Of a stretch of 64,000 nucleotides of DNA, positions 11,623 to 23,600 are shown in pieces. Source of the stretch: Alisma plantago-aquatica (taxonomy: Eukaryota; Streptophyta; Magnoliopsida; Alismatales; Alismataceae); contig OY856409.1 in assembly GCA_963693085.1 (NCBI GenBank), forward strand, positions 295,282,058 to 295,346,057. Reading direction: 5' to 3'. Below the pieces are notes generated by a model that was not told the DNA's origin, searched no databases, and saw only the letters and a program-made list of their open reading frames with translations. Both the position numbers and the translations under genes were made by a program. Within the stretch, counting starts at the first letter, position 1, and every line of letters begins with the position of its first letter.

Positions 11623-12150
11623 ATCAAAGTTCAAAGGGAGAGGCACACTTTAAGAGTCAATGATGATAAGTTTACTAAGATATTTATCTCTTGAAGAGAA
11701 AGAAAGCCATCCAGTGGACAAAAGTTCATGAAAGGAGGATAATAGGAGTTTGTATATGCTAGCATGTCCAAGAACTCTAGTTCTATTACCTCCTTGGAAG
11801 CCGAGGTGGTTCACCAAGAGTTCTAGCATCTACACATATGATGTAGACTCGTAGGTCCTTCAATAGAGTCTTAATAACAAGAAACTTCTCTAAGGGAATA
11901 TAAGGTGTTGATACAAAGACAAGGCAACAACGACAATGATGACTTTGGATTTGTATCCAAAAGTAGGAGTTCTACACTAACATAAGGCATGTTTAGTTAT
12001 TGAACAATCAGTGTGCACCATAGTATATAAGATATCCCATATATGTTTTCAATATACTAATGTTTTATTTATATTATTTATCCATTGTCTAAGAGTTTTA
12101 GTGGAAATTAAGTGTATTTCACTTACATTCTTTCCCTCAAAATTCTACAA

Positions 12151-12162
12151 TGGTATCAAAGT
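12151..12162 (+). other. Primer binding site of Y (tRNA-iMet type, decayed)
   Basis: TGGTATCAAAGT lies one base after the LTR end and differs from the standard TGGTATCAGAGC at two positions. It marks the 5' LTR/internal boundary of the copia element. Confidence 0.75.
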
Positions 12163-13440
12163 GAATGTTGCATGCTTTTAACAGGTTTTGAACTACGTAT
12201 TAGTGATGAATGAATAATCATTCAATGTGTCTCCACATTAATCACCAACTATCATATATGATGTGATATATCTATATTACATAAACCTATAGGACGCCTT
12301 TGAAATTGTTTGTTTGGTGGATGTGGATATGGAAACTAGGTTATTGTGGCACTAGTGATCTAAAATGTGTAAATGTGTGCTTTCTGATTGAAAATAAAAT
12401 ATGTAACATTTATATGGCTTTCATAGTCATGCCCTTATTTCTACATACTCTTTGTAAAATTTAATTCTTACAATTAGATTAGGATGATGTATTGAAATCA
12501 CCAGTGGAACATGTTAGAGATAAGGAAGTGATCAGATTTCCATGCCAACAACGAAGGTCCTAGGAACGTTTGTGACGAAGACAAATTGATGAACTTATCA
12601 ACAATCTAAGAACTTGCCAAATAGGAAAGTCCAATCAAGCTAGTAGCTTGTCAATCAGCTGACCGAGAATCCACATAAAAGGAAGGTTCAAGGTTATCTT
12701 ATATGTGAATATCATGGTTGTTTTATACAACTCTTCTTGTCTCAAGATGTTGTACTACTTACTGTATCATTTTTCATTTATGATGTTGTTTAGATTATGT
12801 AATACATATAATAATGTATATGTAATGTTGATTGGATGCATATGAACAAAATATCAAACCCCTCAAATAATATTAATTTTAAGATGTCTTTCCATGAAAA
12901 TACACATAAAAAATCGATAGGCTATTTGTGGGCACACCAAAGTTTGGTGCAATGTCTATTTTGCATATGTGTGATAATATGTAGGTATTCCAAACCCAAA
13001 TGCATAACTTATTGTATTGGAATTAATTTTTTTGGTCATAATAGGATTAAGAACCTAGAGGCATAAAAATAGTATATATATCATATGATGATTTATGAAA
13101 AGGAGTTGTGCAACCATATAACCATGAATTGTACTGCCTATGATTGGTAATGGTTACCTGCCTAAATAGTTAGGTTGTGAGAATTCATCTAAATTTGACT
13201 CATAACTTGATTCATTATGGATCTTGGCTCACTATAATATTGCTTGTTATAATATTCCAAATGAATCATGATTGATGTTAATTAAAAAATGGGAAATTTT
13301 AGTAATTAAAGTTCAAACTAACATCATAAAATCAAAATAATTTTGAAATAAAATTAGTGACTTGTGCAAATATTTTCTTTGTAGATCTAATAAAAAACAC
13401 ATATAAGAAACTTCTTGTTGTGATCGTTCATTGAGAAAGA
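12163..13440 (+). other. Leader region of element Y, no gene
   Basis: This stretch separates the primer site from the first recognisable gag words. It is AT-rich and I see no coding potential beyond chance frames. Around 12620-12675 it contains TCAATCAGCTGACCGAG and similar words that look like decayed relatives of the GATC-centred motifs in the leader of X1 (23405-23600). Confidence 0.5.
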
Positions 13441-14060
13441 GAAGTTGAACGGGAATAAATTCCATGACCCGTATAGGTCGTTGAGAATTGTTTTAACACT
13501 TGAGCATACTCTCTATGTCCTGGGAACATGAGAACTAGAGGAACCAGTTCCATATGAGTCTAGAGAATAAAGGGGAGCTTGCTCTAAGAACATTGTTGAT
13601 GCTATGGACATCAAGTGACTCTTGTTATGCTCCATTACTCAAGAACCTCAGAATAAACATGAGAACATGGGAATTTTAAAGATGGACACACATATATGGA
13701 ATATGTTCTGAGCATAAGCAAGGAAAGAGAGGTATGATGTCTGCAAGTCCATGTTTAATTATAACATGACTGAAGGTGACACAACTAGGCCCCATGTATA
13801 GAAGTTAATTTGGTATGTGGAAATCCTAAAGAGACCGATATTACTTTTATACCAAGAGTTGGCAATGGATGTCAGATTGCAATTATCTCACAACCAGTTT
13901 GCCATGAACGACTCTTCTCAACCGTTGTCAGAGTTTCTTGGCATGTTGAGAATTGCTAAGACTTATATGAATAAAGACAAGCCAAAATCCATATTGATAT
14001 CCAACAAAAAAGTCCAAGTCAAAGTGGAAAGACAAAGCTAATAAGAGTTCTAAACCTAGC
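13441..14060 (+). pseudogene. copia gag relic of Y (UBN2-type)
   Basis: Decayed Angela-type gag. An N-terminal phrase LNGNKFHDPYRSLRIVLT near 13446 corresponds to LNGxNFxDWxRNLRIVL of the family. Further on come ITQEPQNKHENM and, in the open piece 13817-14041, LYQELAMDVRLQLSHNQFAM with PLSEFLGMLRIAKT, which is the UBN2 capsid signature. Several stops lie between these words. A possible zinc-knuckle remnant (CHHC) follows near 14120. Confidence 0.75.
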
Positions 14061-14229
14061 AAAAAATCCCAAGTCTTCTATACGTAAATCTAGAGGAGGA
14101 ATAGGTTAGGAAGTAATTGTCACCATTGTCTAGTAGGATGGATATTGGAAAAGAAATTGTCATGATCATCATGAGGAACTAAAAAAGTAGGGGATAGATA
14201 TATCCACTTCATGTATATGTTTTTTCGAG

Positions 14230-15260
14230 TAAATTTATATACATGTTCTCTTAGGTATTGGATACCATATGTGGATCTCACATATGTTATTATATGAATT
14301 ATCTAAAAATAAGTAACCCCTTACTAAATGAAGAGATGGATCTATGACTTTATAATGGAGCAAGAGTTTCTCCCATAGATTTAGGCACCTATAGTTCATT
14401 TCTACCCAATGGGCTTGTAATGAGTTAGAGAATATCTACTATGTACATGTACTAAATAGAAACATGATTTCTACGTCTTGTTTGGACAACAATGGTTCTA
14501 AATTTTCAGTCAATAATGGTTGAATTTCTATTTCAAGAAATGAAATATTCTATGGTAGTGCCTTGATGTCTTATGGTCTTTATTTATTTGATCTTGATAC
14601 AAGTGTGTATAATGTAAGTATTAAGAAATTGAAACTAGATGAGTCAATCAAGCTTATCTTTGGCACTGTCATGTAGGGAACATAAATGAGAGACACATTT
14701 ATAGAGTCCATAAATATGGTTATCAGACCCTTTTGAATTTGAATCAATAGAAACATGTGAATCTTTTTATTACACAAGATGACAAAATAACCCTTCAATG
14801 GAAACAGTGAGAGGGGAACTGACTTATTAGGACTCATACATACTAACTTTTGTAGAACATTTAGCACAAGTTCCAGAGTTGGTTATGAGTACCTCCTCAC
14901 TTCTATAGATATATATATATATGTATATCTTATGAAAAACAACCTACAATCACTTGAAAAGTTCAAGGAACTCATGAATGAAGTATAGAACCAACTTTGA
15001 AAGAATATTAAACAAATATGATTTAACTATGGTGGAAGATATATAAGCTATGAGTTTGAGGTCCTTTTAAGAGACTGTATGTACTGCAATTGAGTTTGTC
15101 TAGAGTACAAAAACATATTGGTGTGTTAAAAAGAAGCGATCAAACCTTATTGGACATAGTACAATCAATGATAAGTTAAGATAATATTTTGACATCCATT
15201 TAGAATTATCTTTTGAAATCATTGTGTTTAACACTTAATTGTGTACCTTCTAAATTGGTC
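14230..15260 (+). pseudogene. copia protease and integrase relic of Y
   Basis: Heavily decayed. Near 14640-14700 the words LWHCHVGNINERHIYRVHK are the copia GAG-pre-integrase zinc-binding motif (normally LWHxRLGHIxxxR). Near 14880 a VGYEYLLTSID-like segment corresponds to the start of the integrase core. The protease active site can no longer be identified with certainty, and many stops interrupt all frames. Confidence 0.65.
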
Positions 15261-15699
15261 TAAAAGACACCATACATGATATGGAATGGGAAACGTCCAA
15301 ATATGTCTTTTATGAAGATTTTAGGATGTAAAACTTATATCAAGAAATAGTTCTCTATAAATATTGAACCTTGATCAGATAAATTTTTCTTTGATAGTTG
15401 CCCTAAGGAAGCTAAAGGTTATTACTTATATATTTCAGTGACAACAAAGTTTTTGTTTCCAATGTTTTATTCCTTGCAAAGGAACTCATTTCCAAATAAA
15501 TGGATGGAAGTAAATAGATCTTGAATAAGTTCAAGTCCAAAAAGATAACAATGAACCTATGGAGGTAGATGAGGAACAAAGAGAATCAGAAGCCATTGTG
15601 AATCTCAAATTCCTCATGTGGCAAGAGAAACTACAAGGTCTAGTAAGACACATATGGACCCAAAGAGATTTGGATACTGTGTGACTTGATCAAATGATA

Positions 15700-16607
15700 T
15701 GTTAATCATGAATATGATGAACAAACAACATGCAATGATTCTATTAAGGATCTAAATTCTAGTCAATGGTTTGAAGCCATGAGGTTTGTTATGGATTCCA
15801 TGTATTCCAACAAAGTATAAACTTCAATGGATGCACCTTAAGGGGTAAAATTGTAGGTTGCATATGGCTCTACAAGATGAAGACTGACATGGATGGTAAT
15901 GCACAAACCTTTAAAGGACATCTAGTTGAAAAATCTTACAAACAAGTTTAAGGTGATAAATATGACAAAACTTCGTTACCAGTTGCTAATGGTTAAATGC
16001 ATCATGATCATGCTTGCTATTGCAAAATATCATGACTATGAGATTCAGGCATTAAAATAATGTTCCTTAGAGGAGATGTTCTAAAGGATGTGTATGCACA
16101 GTCTGAAGGTTATAGCACTCTAATTGGAGCCAATGAATTCTATAAGGTGCAAAGGTCAATATATAGATTGAAGTAAACATCGAGATGTTGGAATCGCCAA
16201 TTTGATGAGATAGTCAAATAATTTTGGCTTTATCAAGAATGAAACCTTGTGTTTAAAAGAAGGCTAGTGGGTGGATAATTGTATTTCTCTTACTATATGT
16301 CAATGACCCATTATTGATGGAAAATGACATATCAAGTCTATGGTTGGTTAAGAATTAGTTGGGAAATACCTTCTCTATGAAGGATTTAGGCAAAGAATGT
16401 TATATTTTAGGAACCCAAATCTATAGAGATAGATCCAGAAGGCTTCTTGTCCTAATCCCAAGTACATACATTGACAAGGTGTTGAAGAGATTCACTTTCC
16501 AAGATTCTAGGAGAGGAGATTTACCCATATCTCATGGAATAAGTCTCTCTAAAAACTATTGTCCCAGCTCTTTGGAAGAGAGGACACACATGAATAAGAT
16601 TCCATAA
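15700..16607 (+). pseudogene. copia reverse transcriptase relic of Y
   Basis: Recognisable words in order are QWFEAMRFVMDSMYSNKV, KTDMDGNAQTFKGHLVEKSYKQV, FLRGDVLKDVY, ANEFYKVQRSIYRLK and the open piece 16359-16607 with FSMKDLGKECYILGTQIYRD and STYIDKVLKRF. These match the Ty1/copia RT family in order. The catalytic YVDD region (about 16295) is degraded, with only YMSMTHY-like remains. Frameshifts and stops are frequent. Confidence 0.8.
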
Positions 16608-17206
16608 GCATAGTTGGTTGTATTTATCATGTATGCATTGTTATGTACATGACTAGATGTCTCATATGTTTTCAGCATGATGACAAGGTACCACTCTAAT
16701 CTTAGTGAAGTTCACTGGATTGTCATGTACAATATCCTAAAGTGATTGAGAAGAACCAAGGATCAATTCTTGGTATATGAAGGTGAAGAAGAGTTAGTTG
16801 TAAATTTTACACTATTGCAAACTTCTAAATCAACAAGGATGATTACCAATCACAATCATGATTCATATTTTGTCTAAATGGTAGAGTTGTAAGTTGGAAG
16901 GGTTCCAAGTAAGAGATAGTGGTTGGTTCTACAACAAAAGCCAAGTATGTTTCCACATCCAATCTAGCAAAGGAAGCAATATGGACCAAGAAGTTCATTA
17001 GTGAACTTGGGGTGATTCAACTAATTGAGGACACCATAGAACTTTAGTATGACAACAATGGATCCATTTTAAGAAAAAACATCCAACTATGATGATAACA
17101 TATCATACAAGACATCTTACAATGAGGAGATGCAAAGATTTGTAGAGTACCAACTTAAAGCAATGTTGTTGATTCGTTAACAAAATAACTTTCACAATCG
17201 AAGCAT
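16608..17206 (+). pseudogene. copia RNase H relic of Y, cut by element X1
   Basis: This follows the RT relic with CTRPDVSYALS-like wording (16650-16680), RYHSNLSEVHWIVMYNILK (16688-16745), an RRTKDQFLVYEGEEE segment, and later TRHLTMRRCKDL-like remains. At 17206 the frame is broken by X1, and the continuation resumes at 26280. Removing X1 and one target copy joins CACAATCGAAGCAT to GATATTCAGTT. Confidence 0.75.
17202..17206. repeat. Target-site duplication of X1, left copy (AGCAT)
   Basis: AGCAT directly precedes the first LTR base (17207) and is repeated exactly after the last LTR base (26275-26279). A 5-bp perfect duplication is the expected length for Ty1/copia integration. Confidence 0.9.
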
Positions 17207-17756
17207 TGTTGGGTTTTAGGGGAGGCAGAGAAGGCAGCGGAAACAAAATTTTCTCCCCCAAACCCAGAACAAGGAAATGCGTCAACGTCTATATAATAGG
17301 AAAGGATGGTTTGTGGAATCATAACTTGTCCCGAGGCTTGCTCGGCGACAATACCTCGCGGCTTGCGCGGTCTTCAACTCCAATCTTGGACGGTGTCTGT
17401 GCAGCTCCTGGTCACACCGGGATTGAAGACTCCTCTCACCGGACTGTCAGGATTGACAGTTGTCCTCCTGAGCGGCAGAAACCTCCTGCCTCTGAAGTAG
17501 TCCACACGGACCACCTAAAACTCCACACTCCTTGTCCCACAAGGAAGTGGAAGGAGTCGCACCCTCCTATTGGCGTACTAGTCACCAACACACTCTCCTG
17601 CCTCCAGTTGCAACTGTAGTTGTCTTTCCCTTGCTGCACCTCCCTTTGTGGGTAGCACTTGCTCAGGCTCTCTCTCGGTTACCAAAACCAGAGAGAAGGA
17701 CAACTTTGCAGAGCAACTGGTTGCACTGAGTTGTACTTTGAGAATCCCCCAATACC

Positions 17757-17770
17757 CCTATATATATAGG
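17757..17770 (-). promoter_or_regulatory. TATA box of the X1 3' LTR
   Basis: CCTATATATATAGG is a perfect palindrome, so it reads the same in element sense. It is conserved at the same place in the other X-family LTRs (24603-24616 and 59594-59607). Confidence 0.65.
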
Positions 17771-17869
17771 TGGGTCATGGGACAGGGTTCTCTGTCCCCG
17801 GCAATATGGGATTAAAAGCAGGAGTAGAAGGGTTTGAGATTTTCCACAAAAGCAACCAACTCGCAACCT

Positions 17870-18260
17870 GAACCGATCATTTCACAACTGAAACGGTCAG
17901 TTGGGGACCTGAACCGGTCGGTTGACACCTCAACCGATCGGTTGGGACCCATGAGCCGGTCGTTTCACTTCTGAACCAGTCGGTTCGTGGTCCTGACCAG
18001 TTCCCAATTGACTTTCCAACTTTTGTTTCTAATTGGTATCAAATACCAATCCTTGTTCCAATCAAATTGGGCAAGTGAAATGAAAGGAAAATTCTCACCA
18101 ATCCTACTTTCCCAACTTGCCCGGTTGCAACAGCTGAACCGATCATTTCAACACTTGAAGAAATCGTTCACCCTATCCTTGAGCCGATCGACTCAACACT
18201 TGAGCCGACCGGTTCACCAAGCTCAGTCGATCGGTTCATCTCATGAGTCGATCGGTTGGG
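17870..18260 (-). repeat. Array of AACCGATCGGTT-like palindromes in X1 U3
   Basis: About a dozen variants of the 12-bp palindrome AACCGATCGGTT lie in two clusters (17870-18000 and 18135-18260), separated by an AT-richer spacer. Most units are joined by short linkers such as CACTTCTG or CAACACTTG, giving roughly 20-25 bp spacing. Many units carry one or two transitions at the two CpGs. The array lies just upstream of the TATA box in element sense. Confidence 0.85.
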
Positions 18261-19592
18261 AGTGCAGATCGTGCAGAATCAGTCAATTGCGATTTCAATC
18301 AATATGATACTCCAATCAATGTGTCCAATACCTTGAACAATATGATATTGAGCTATCAATTGATTGAGTGTTTAATTGAACTACTAAACTCCTTTAGTAA
18401 TCAATCTAAACGTTGCTTGTGGACAAAACTCCTCTTCCAGGTTAAATCCTATGTGTGTGACCCTGCAGGTCCATTTCACGTTGGCAGTGAAAGTTCATAA
18501 CACTTATGACTTCACAAGCAAAGAGCGGTGTCTAGTCACACATCAGTGCTACCCAAGTGAAAGTAGAAAGTTGGAGAACAACTTTCAATCCTACAATCCA
18601 TGAATGGTGTTATAGTGAATGCATAATTCCTTTGTCACTGATATCTCGAATGAACTCGAGGCATGGAACAGTCATCCTGTCAACGTTCATTCACTTTCTT
18701 GATCTAAGAGCAGATTGAACGAGATATGTATGACATCAATATCACATACTGATTCACACATGCGTGCGCACACCTATCTCAATCCTACTCATCAAGTGGC
18801 CATGGATATCAAACTCCCTGAGGAGGGACAAATCCCATATCCATCACTCACCCCTCAAAAGCCCCATGTGTCAAAGCCACCCAATCATCACCTTTATAAC
18901 AACCCATGTTTCAGGAATGCGTTTGATGATGTCAAAGTGTGCCCAATGACATGTGTTGAGTGCAGTGATTTCAGGTCTAAGAATCACACTCACCACCATC
19001 ACTGTGAGTACTGACTGTGACTACCATGTCATGGTTCCATGTGTCAAACTCACGGTGAGTCTGTCCGGTACACTTGTTCTCTAACAAGTACCTATGTGTT
19101 TGGTTTGATATCTCTATATCATGACTAATGAGATTATGTCATCAACCAACACCACAATCTAGCCTTGTGTGTCATTGTTGTCTATCTACCTTCCACAATG
19201 ACATCCGACTAGGGACATAACAAGAATGTACAAACTCTTAGCATCTGTATGATCTCATCATTCAGTTCCTTAACCTGAAAGCATACGTCATTGAGTACTG
19301 TCATTCTCTAGACATTCAATCTGTTCTATCACTATCTCATATGACTGAACCAGAAAGAATTGGAAGCTTGCCTTTGATGTTTATCAAATCAATCTTAATG
19401 TATCCCACCAATCATCCCATGATTGTCTCTCAGGGCATACATACCAACAGACTCCCACTTGCACTGGGAGCCAATCACACTTGAATCATATTCATAGTGA
19501 TCTTCAAACATGTCCCACATGTTACTGTGCTCTAATGCTTAGATAGTGAGTAATGGCAACACCTTGCCAATGTCAGTTTTAAATTGCATGTC

Positions 19593-19850
19593 TCACATCT
19601 CTTCGCTATACGTCATACGTATGAGATGGAGGTGCCGTAATATGCGATCTAGTATTCCTTTGCTAACCTTTAGCCACATTGCATGATCAAGGATTCCAAA
19701 CTTGTCATCAATGATCGGAATATCTATAAGTTCATCTCGTGAACTTCCAGATCCATATAGTATCCAATGATGTTCTCTTAACACACGGATACTCGGCATT
19801 TCCTTTTAAATGGTTTTATTGGAACACTTCCAATTATCAACAAACTTTCA

Positions 19851-19893
<43 letters not shown>

Positions 19894-20860
19894 CGATTAA
19901 TTTTCTGTCCTTTCAGAAGTTCGCATCAATGTAACTCTTTACATTAAACTCTTCCTTTTCTCCATAGAACTAGTACTTCCCAAGTACTTATCAAGTTCTC
20001 ATGGCATTCCAGTAACCCTTACTGGAAGTAGACAGACATCCACTCGTCATGTCTCACATACGAGTTATCAGGATGAGCACATCATATTGCCATGTCATAC
20101 ATACAAGATGATGAATGTTGGGATGATCACATACATGATAGATCCATATCTATTCTTAGTGTTCTCATTCTTCATAAGAATTGAACACTTGGCATTGGGA
20201 TACCAACTCCATGTAACATGGACAAGTTCTCTCCCACTTAATCTGTGTGTACTGAACCCTTCAGTACATATTGCCAATGTATGTTTTCTCTTCTTTTAGG
20301 TCAAGAGGTTTTTGAGAACTATCTCTACAGATCTCTATTCCTATCACATAGGAAACATCTCTATCTTCCTTAAAGATAATTTCCACTTTTGGATTTCCAT
20401 TCTAGAACATTTCCATTTCACATCAACATGTGGAATGTGAATATGCTCCCACTAAATCACAGATCCCTTCTTTATCATTGACATATCAGTCAAACCCTTT
20501 GACTATATTATCGAAGTAAAGATCCAATTCTGAGTTGCTTGCACTCAATCAATCACATTGATTAGTCCATTGTAACTTATAGACTTCATTTGCATTAGTG
20601 GATTCATAAACCTTATAGGTTGTGTCACATACACATCCTTGTTTTATTCCTCATAGGAATGCAGTTTTAGTATCCATATGCGAAATGTCTCAGTCATTAA
20701 GTTGCAATCAACAAGCATCATCCTTCTCAAAATTTTATCCATGTGTCTTAACACTTAAGACTCATTTGCACATATGGATTTCACTCCAATGGGTGCTACC
20801 ATTAAGGTCATACCTTATGGTTCACATGGATGTCATTTAGGATGAAATGGTTATAAACCA
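19593..20860 (-). pseudogene. Reverse transcriptase and downstream pol relic of X1
   Basis: In one minus-strand frame the words MDTKTAFL, then ANEVYKLQWTNQCD, DLYFDNIVKGFD and VIGIEICRDSS correspond in order to DVKTAFL, NEVCKLQRSIYGLK, FDEAVKxF and LGIKIYRDRS of copia RT. The YVDD active site is absent. Five in-frame stops interrupt about 100 codons (at 20651-20653, 20549-20551, 20486-20488, 20423-20425 and 20402-20404), and the same five occur in copy X3. The frame 19593-19799 further down has no clear domain. Confidence 0.78.
19853..19891. repeat. (TA)n microsatellite in X1
   Basis: An uninterrupted run of about 39 bases of TA. The corresponding place in copy X3 (about 61688-61710) reads TTATACATCTTATGTATATA without the long run, so the expansion occurred in this copy. 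Confidence 0.95.
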
Positions 20861-21844
20861 TAACTCAAAATTCGGTTCCTCATATTTATCTAGATAGTTG
20901 ACTCATCATATGAACAACTCATCACATAGATAATTGAGGTGTAAGGATATAAGAATTCACAACCCTTGTGATTCTTAATTTCTTTTATTAGTGAGGGGTA
21001 TTCTTTTATTAAGAAGAATTTAGTTATTTGATAATCATTCTCTAACTCCTTAGAGTGTGATTCCTTCTTGATTTAGACATCACCATGCCTTAATCATGAG
21101 TTCACTATGATACACTATCATAATCACTCATAAGGATCTCAAACATTTGTTCCAAGTATTTCATTCATTGATCTCATCAAGAATTAACACTTTACCAATT
21201 TTGTACTTCATCTATGATAATCTTGAACACTTCAAGATATTCATATTGGTATTTGTCTAAACACCATTTGAAGTATTAGCATTTTTTCCAATAGGTGTAA
21301 ATACATCACATGTATTATACCTAATAGGACAATCATTCTCTCACTACCATTAGTGAAGATTGATTAATCATGTACAAGATATTCATGTCTCTTATTGGTT
21401 CTCTAACCAAAAGAGTCTAGATTTATCCATCACATGGCAGCAAGAAATGAATTTCTCATGATTGATGCTAATTTGATTGTTTGAGTTATCTATAACTTTT
21501 AGGTATCATTTTATCTTATGCATATCAAATACCACGACATAAACAAGGCATTTCCACAAAGATCATATCTTTATAAATTGAAACATCTCTTTATTGATTG
21601 CCATCATTTTCATACAATATGCAAAAAATAAAGTGTTTCTATCTATTGGCAAATATGAAATAGCAGTTCATAACTATATTACATGCCTTTTAGGCTGAAA
21701 TAAACTGAAAGATACTCCTATATATGGAAACAACACTTGCTCCAATGATGGGTGCTTCTTTCTTAGTCCTTTCACAAAGGCCATCACTTCTTTGCGGATA
21801 TTGCATATCATATATGACATATCCATATCTTGGTATCGTATACC

Positions 21845-22510
21845 TTAGATAAAGAAGCGGTTCATTACCTTAAGTGGAGATCTCCATCCCCTCCTTTCAT
21901 CTTCTTTTATTCTTCCAGATATAGAGGGCAATTCTCTCATACCCCCTTTCCCCATGTGCCTTGAGGCTGAAGACGGCTGGGATTGCTGGCTAGCATCAGA
22001 ACACTTCTTTGCTTTGCCCTTGTCCTTTCCCTTAAGAATTACCTTTTCTTTGATCACATCAAAGATTATGGTTTGTCTTTCTTCATCCTTTCCTCTACTA
22101 TCCTCAACATGTCCAACAACTCTGTCAACTCTTGTCAAAGTTGTTCATGTTGTAGCTTATCATGAATTGTATGATTCTTGCAACATTTGCAGTATCATAC
22201 CAATAGCCAACTCTTGGCTCAGAGGGAATCCTTCTTAGTCAGGTTTTTCCACATACCCAATCACATTGAGTGTGTGAATACCTTACTGGATCTCCTTCTA
22301 TCATGACATACTAGGACAGTGTACTTGAGACATCATATGTCTCATGTTGTCTCTGCAACTCATAGTTCAGAGAACACAACATCAAGCACTCCTCATCAAT
22401 GTCATCCTCGGTATGCTTCCATAAGCATACTTTCTGCCATTGATGTGGTGGGATTGAGTTCATCTAGATCTGGTATGACTAGGACTTAGATCTTTCACTC
22501 TACGATTGAG
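21845..22510 (-). pseudogene. copia gag relic of X1
   Basis: In minus sense the words CLMLCSMNYELQRQHETYDV, then FPLSQELAIGMILQML, SYNSFMISYNMNNFDKS (across a stop) and ELLDMLRIVEER match the UBN2-type capsid of Angela-like copia elements in order. The C-terminal part is an open frame of 97 codons (21845-22138), rich in Lys and Ser (KGKDKGKAKKC), which is also open in X3 (63701-64000). A stop and a frameshift separate it from the upstream part. It would have formed the particle; a zinc knuckle is not visible. Confidence 0.78.
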
Positions 22511-23404
22511 AACACTTCTCATCATCCTAACCAGTCGTGGAATTATTCCCGTTTAATTTGTTGGTCTCAAAGACCGATCGCAAATAAAGTGAGTATTGTT
22601 GATTAACCATTTATATTAACAAAAGGAAATATATGCAATTTTAGTCCAAAACACTTTTTGACTTGTTTGATTGATTTGAAAATTTGACGATAAAATTAGG
22701 CCTTTAATTAATTATCGCTCCCACTATTTTACTTCAAATTGATAGCCCTCACCATCAATTTGGAAGATTGCAGCGTACAACCTTCTAGTGGGCAAGATCC
22801 TGAAATCCTCTAAGTCATGGACCAGCTTGGGTTGTCACCCACAACTTAGATCTCTCAGGTAGGCAACACTTGCCAATTGCATCATATGCAACTCTTGATA
22901 AGATGTCATATGCAACTCCTTGCCATGAGCATCTCCATGCCTCAAGGTGCTAGATCCTATCTAGGTCACCTTGTTAAGTCCGACCCAAAGCCAACACGAT
23001 GAATATGCACCCTGCTCGGGCAGACCCACACATTCATCCTTCACGCTTCCACGAGATAGACGGTGCACCACGCTTGGGCGTGCCCACACTTGGTCGATCA
23101 AGATTTTCATGTGTGTCGCATTTGGAAGGCATCTAAAACTTAATATTTAATGAGGGATTTGGTTTTTACATACATATACATATCAAATCACCACAATACA
23201 TAGTATGTATCATATACATGCTATATCCCACAGAAAACATGCACAAATGATAAAAGCGATGATTATGGCCATCCTAATGTGATTCCTCGAGCCAAGAGGA
23301 ATCACGGTCATCTAGGTCTACATCACATGCAACCTTTACAAGATGAACTCTGTGTTTTTCCTTCTGAGTAGATCATCTCATCACATGAATGACTTGCTCG
23401 TTCT

Positions 23405-23600
23405 GGCCCGGTCGTCTGGGTGCCACCAGTCGATCGGTTGGCTCCTCCAACTGATCGGTTCGCCCGGTCATCATGCATCTCGTCATGGCCGCCACCCACT
23501 CGTCTCACTCCTCGAACCGGTCATCAACCGATCGGTTCACTCCTTGAACCGATCGTCTGGAACGTCAACCGATCGGTTCACACCTTGAACCGATCGTCTT
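23405..23600 (-). repeat. GATC-palindrome array in the X1 leader
   Basis: This second cluster of AACCGATCGGTT variants lies between the primer site and gag. Perfect units occur at 23526-23537 and 23567-23578, with near-perfect units such as CAGTCGATCGGTTGG and GAACCGATCGTC around them. It is the same motif as in the LTR but outside it, so it is transcribed in full-length RNA. Confidence 0.85.

Larger units (their letters stand above)
10275..12149 (+). repeat. 5' LTR of copia element Y (right part)
   Basis: This aligns by eye with the 3' LTR starting at 26501, for example TTTGAGGACCTAAAC against TTGAGGACATGAAC. It ends TTCTACA at 12149, one base before the primer site. The left 152 bp are separated by the Athila insertion and lie outside the window. 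It contains a TATA box at 11612, a duplicated 85-bp block (11057-11214) not present in the other LTR, and decayed GATC/CAATTGG-type motifs at 11250-11530 upstream of the TATA box. Confidence 0.8.
17207..19449 (-). repeat. 3' LTR of X1
   Basis: The 2243-bp LTR starts TGTTGGGTTTTAGGGG and ends ACATACCAACA on the plus strand. It has a TATA box at 17757-17770 and an array of GATC-centred palindromes at about 17870-18260, upstream in element sense. Compared with 24050-26274 it shows about 18 differences in the first 245 bp, many at CpG, while other parts look closer to identical. An antisense open frame of 99 codons (18715-19014) is shared with the other copies. Confidence 0.93.

Noticed and set aside
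17206..17619. Open frame of 137 codons in the X1 LTR, with longer relatives at 24034-24501 (155 codons) and 59140-59652 (170 codons).
   Set aside because: The frame is not the same in the X3 copy and the stretch is GC-rich with few stops on either strand. No domain is visible, and it spans an LTR terminus. Best explained as chance frames in an LTR.
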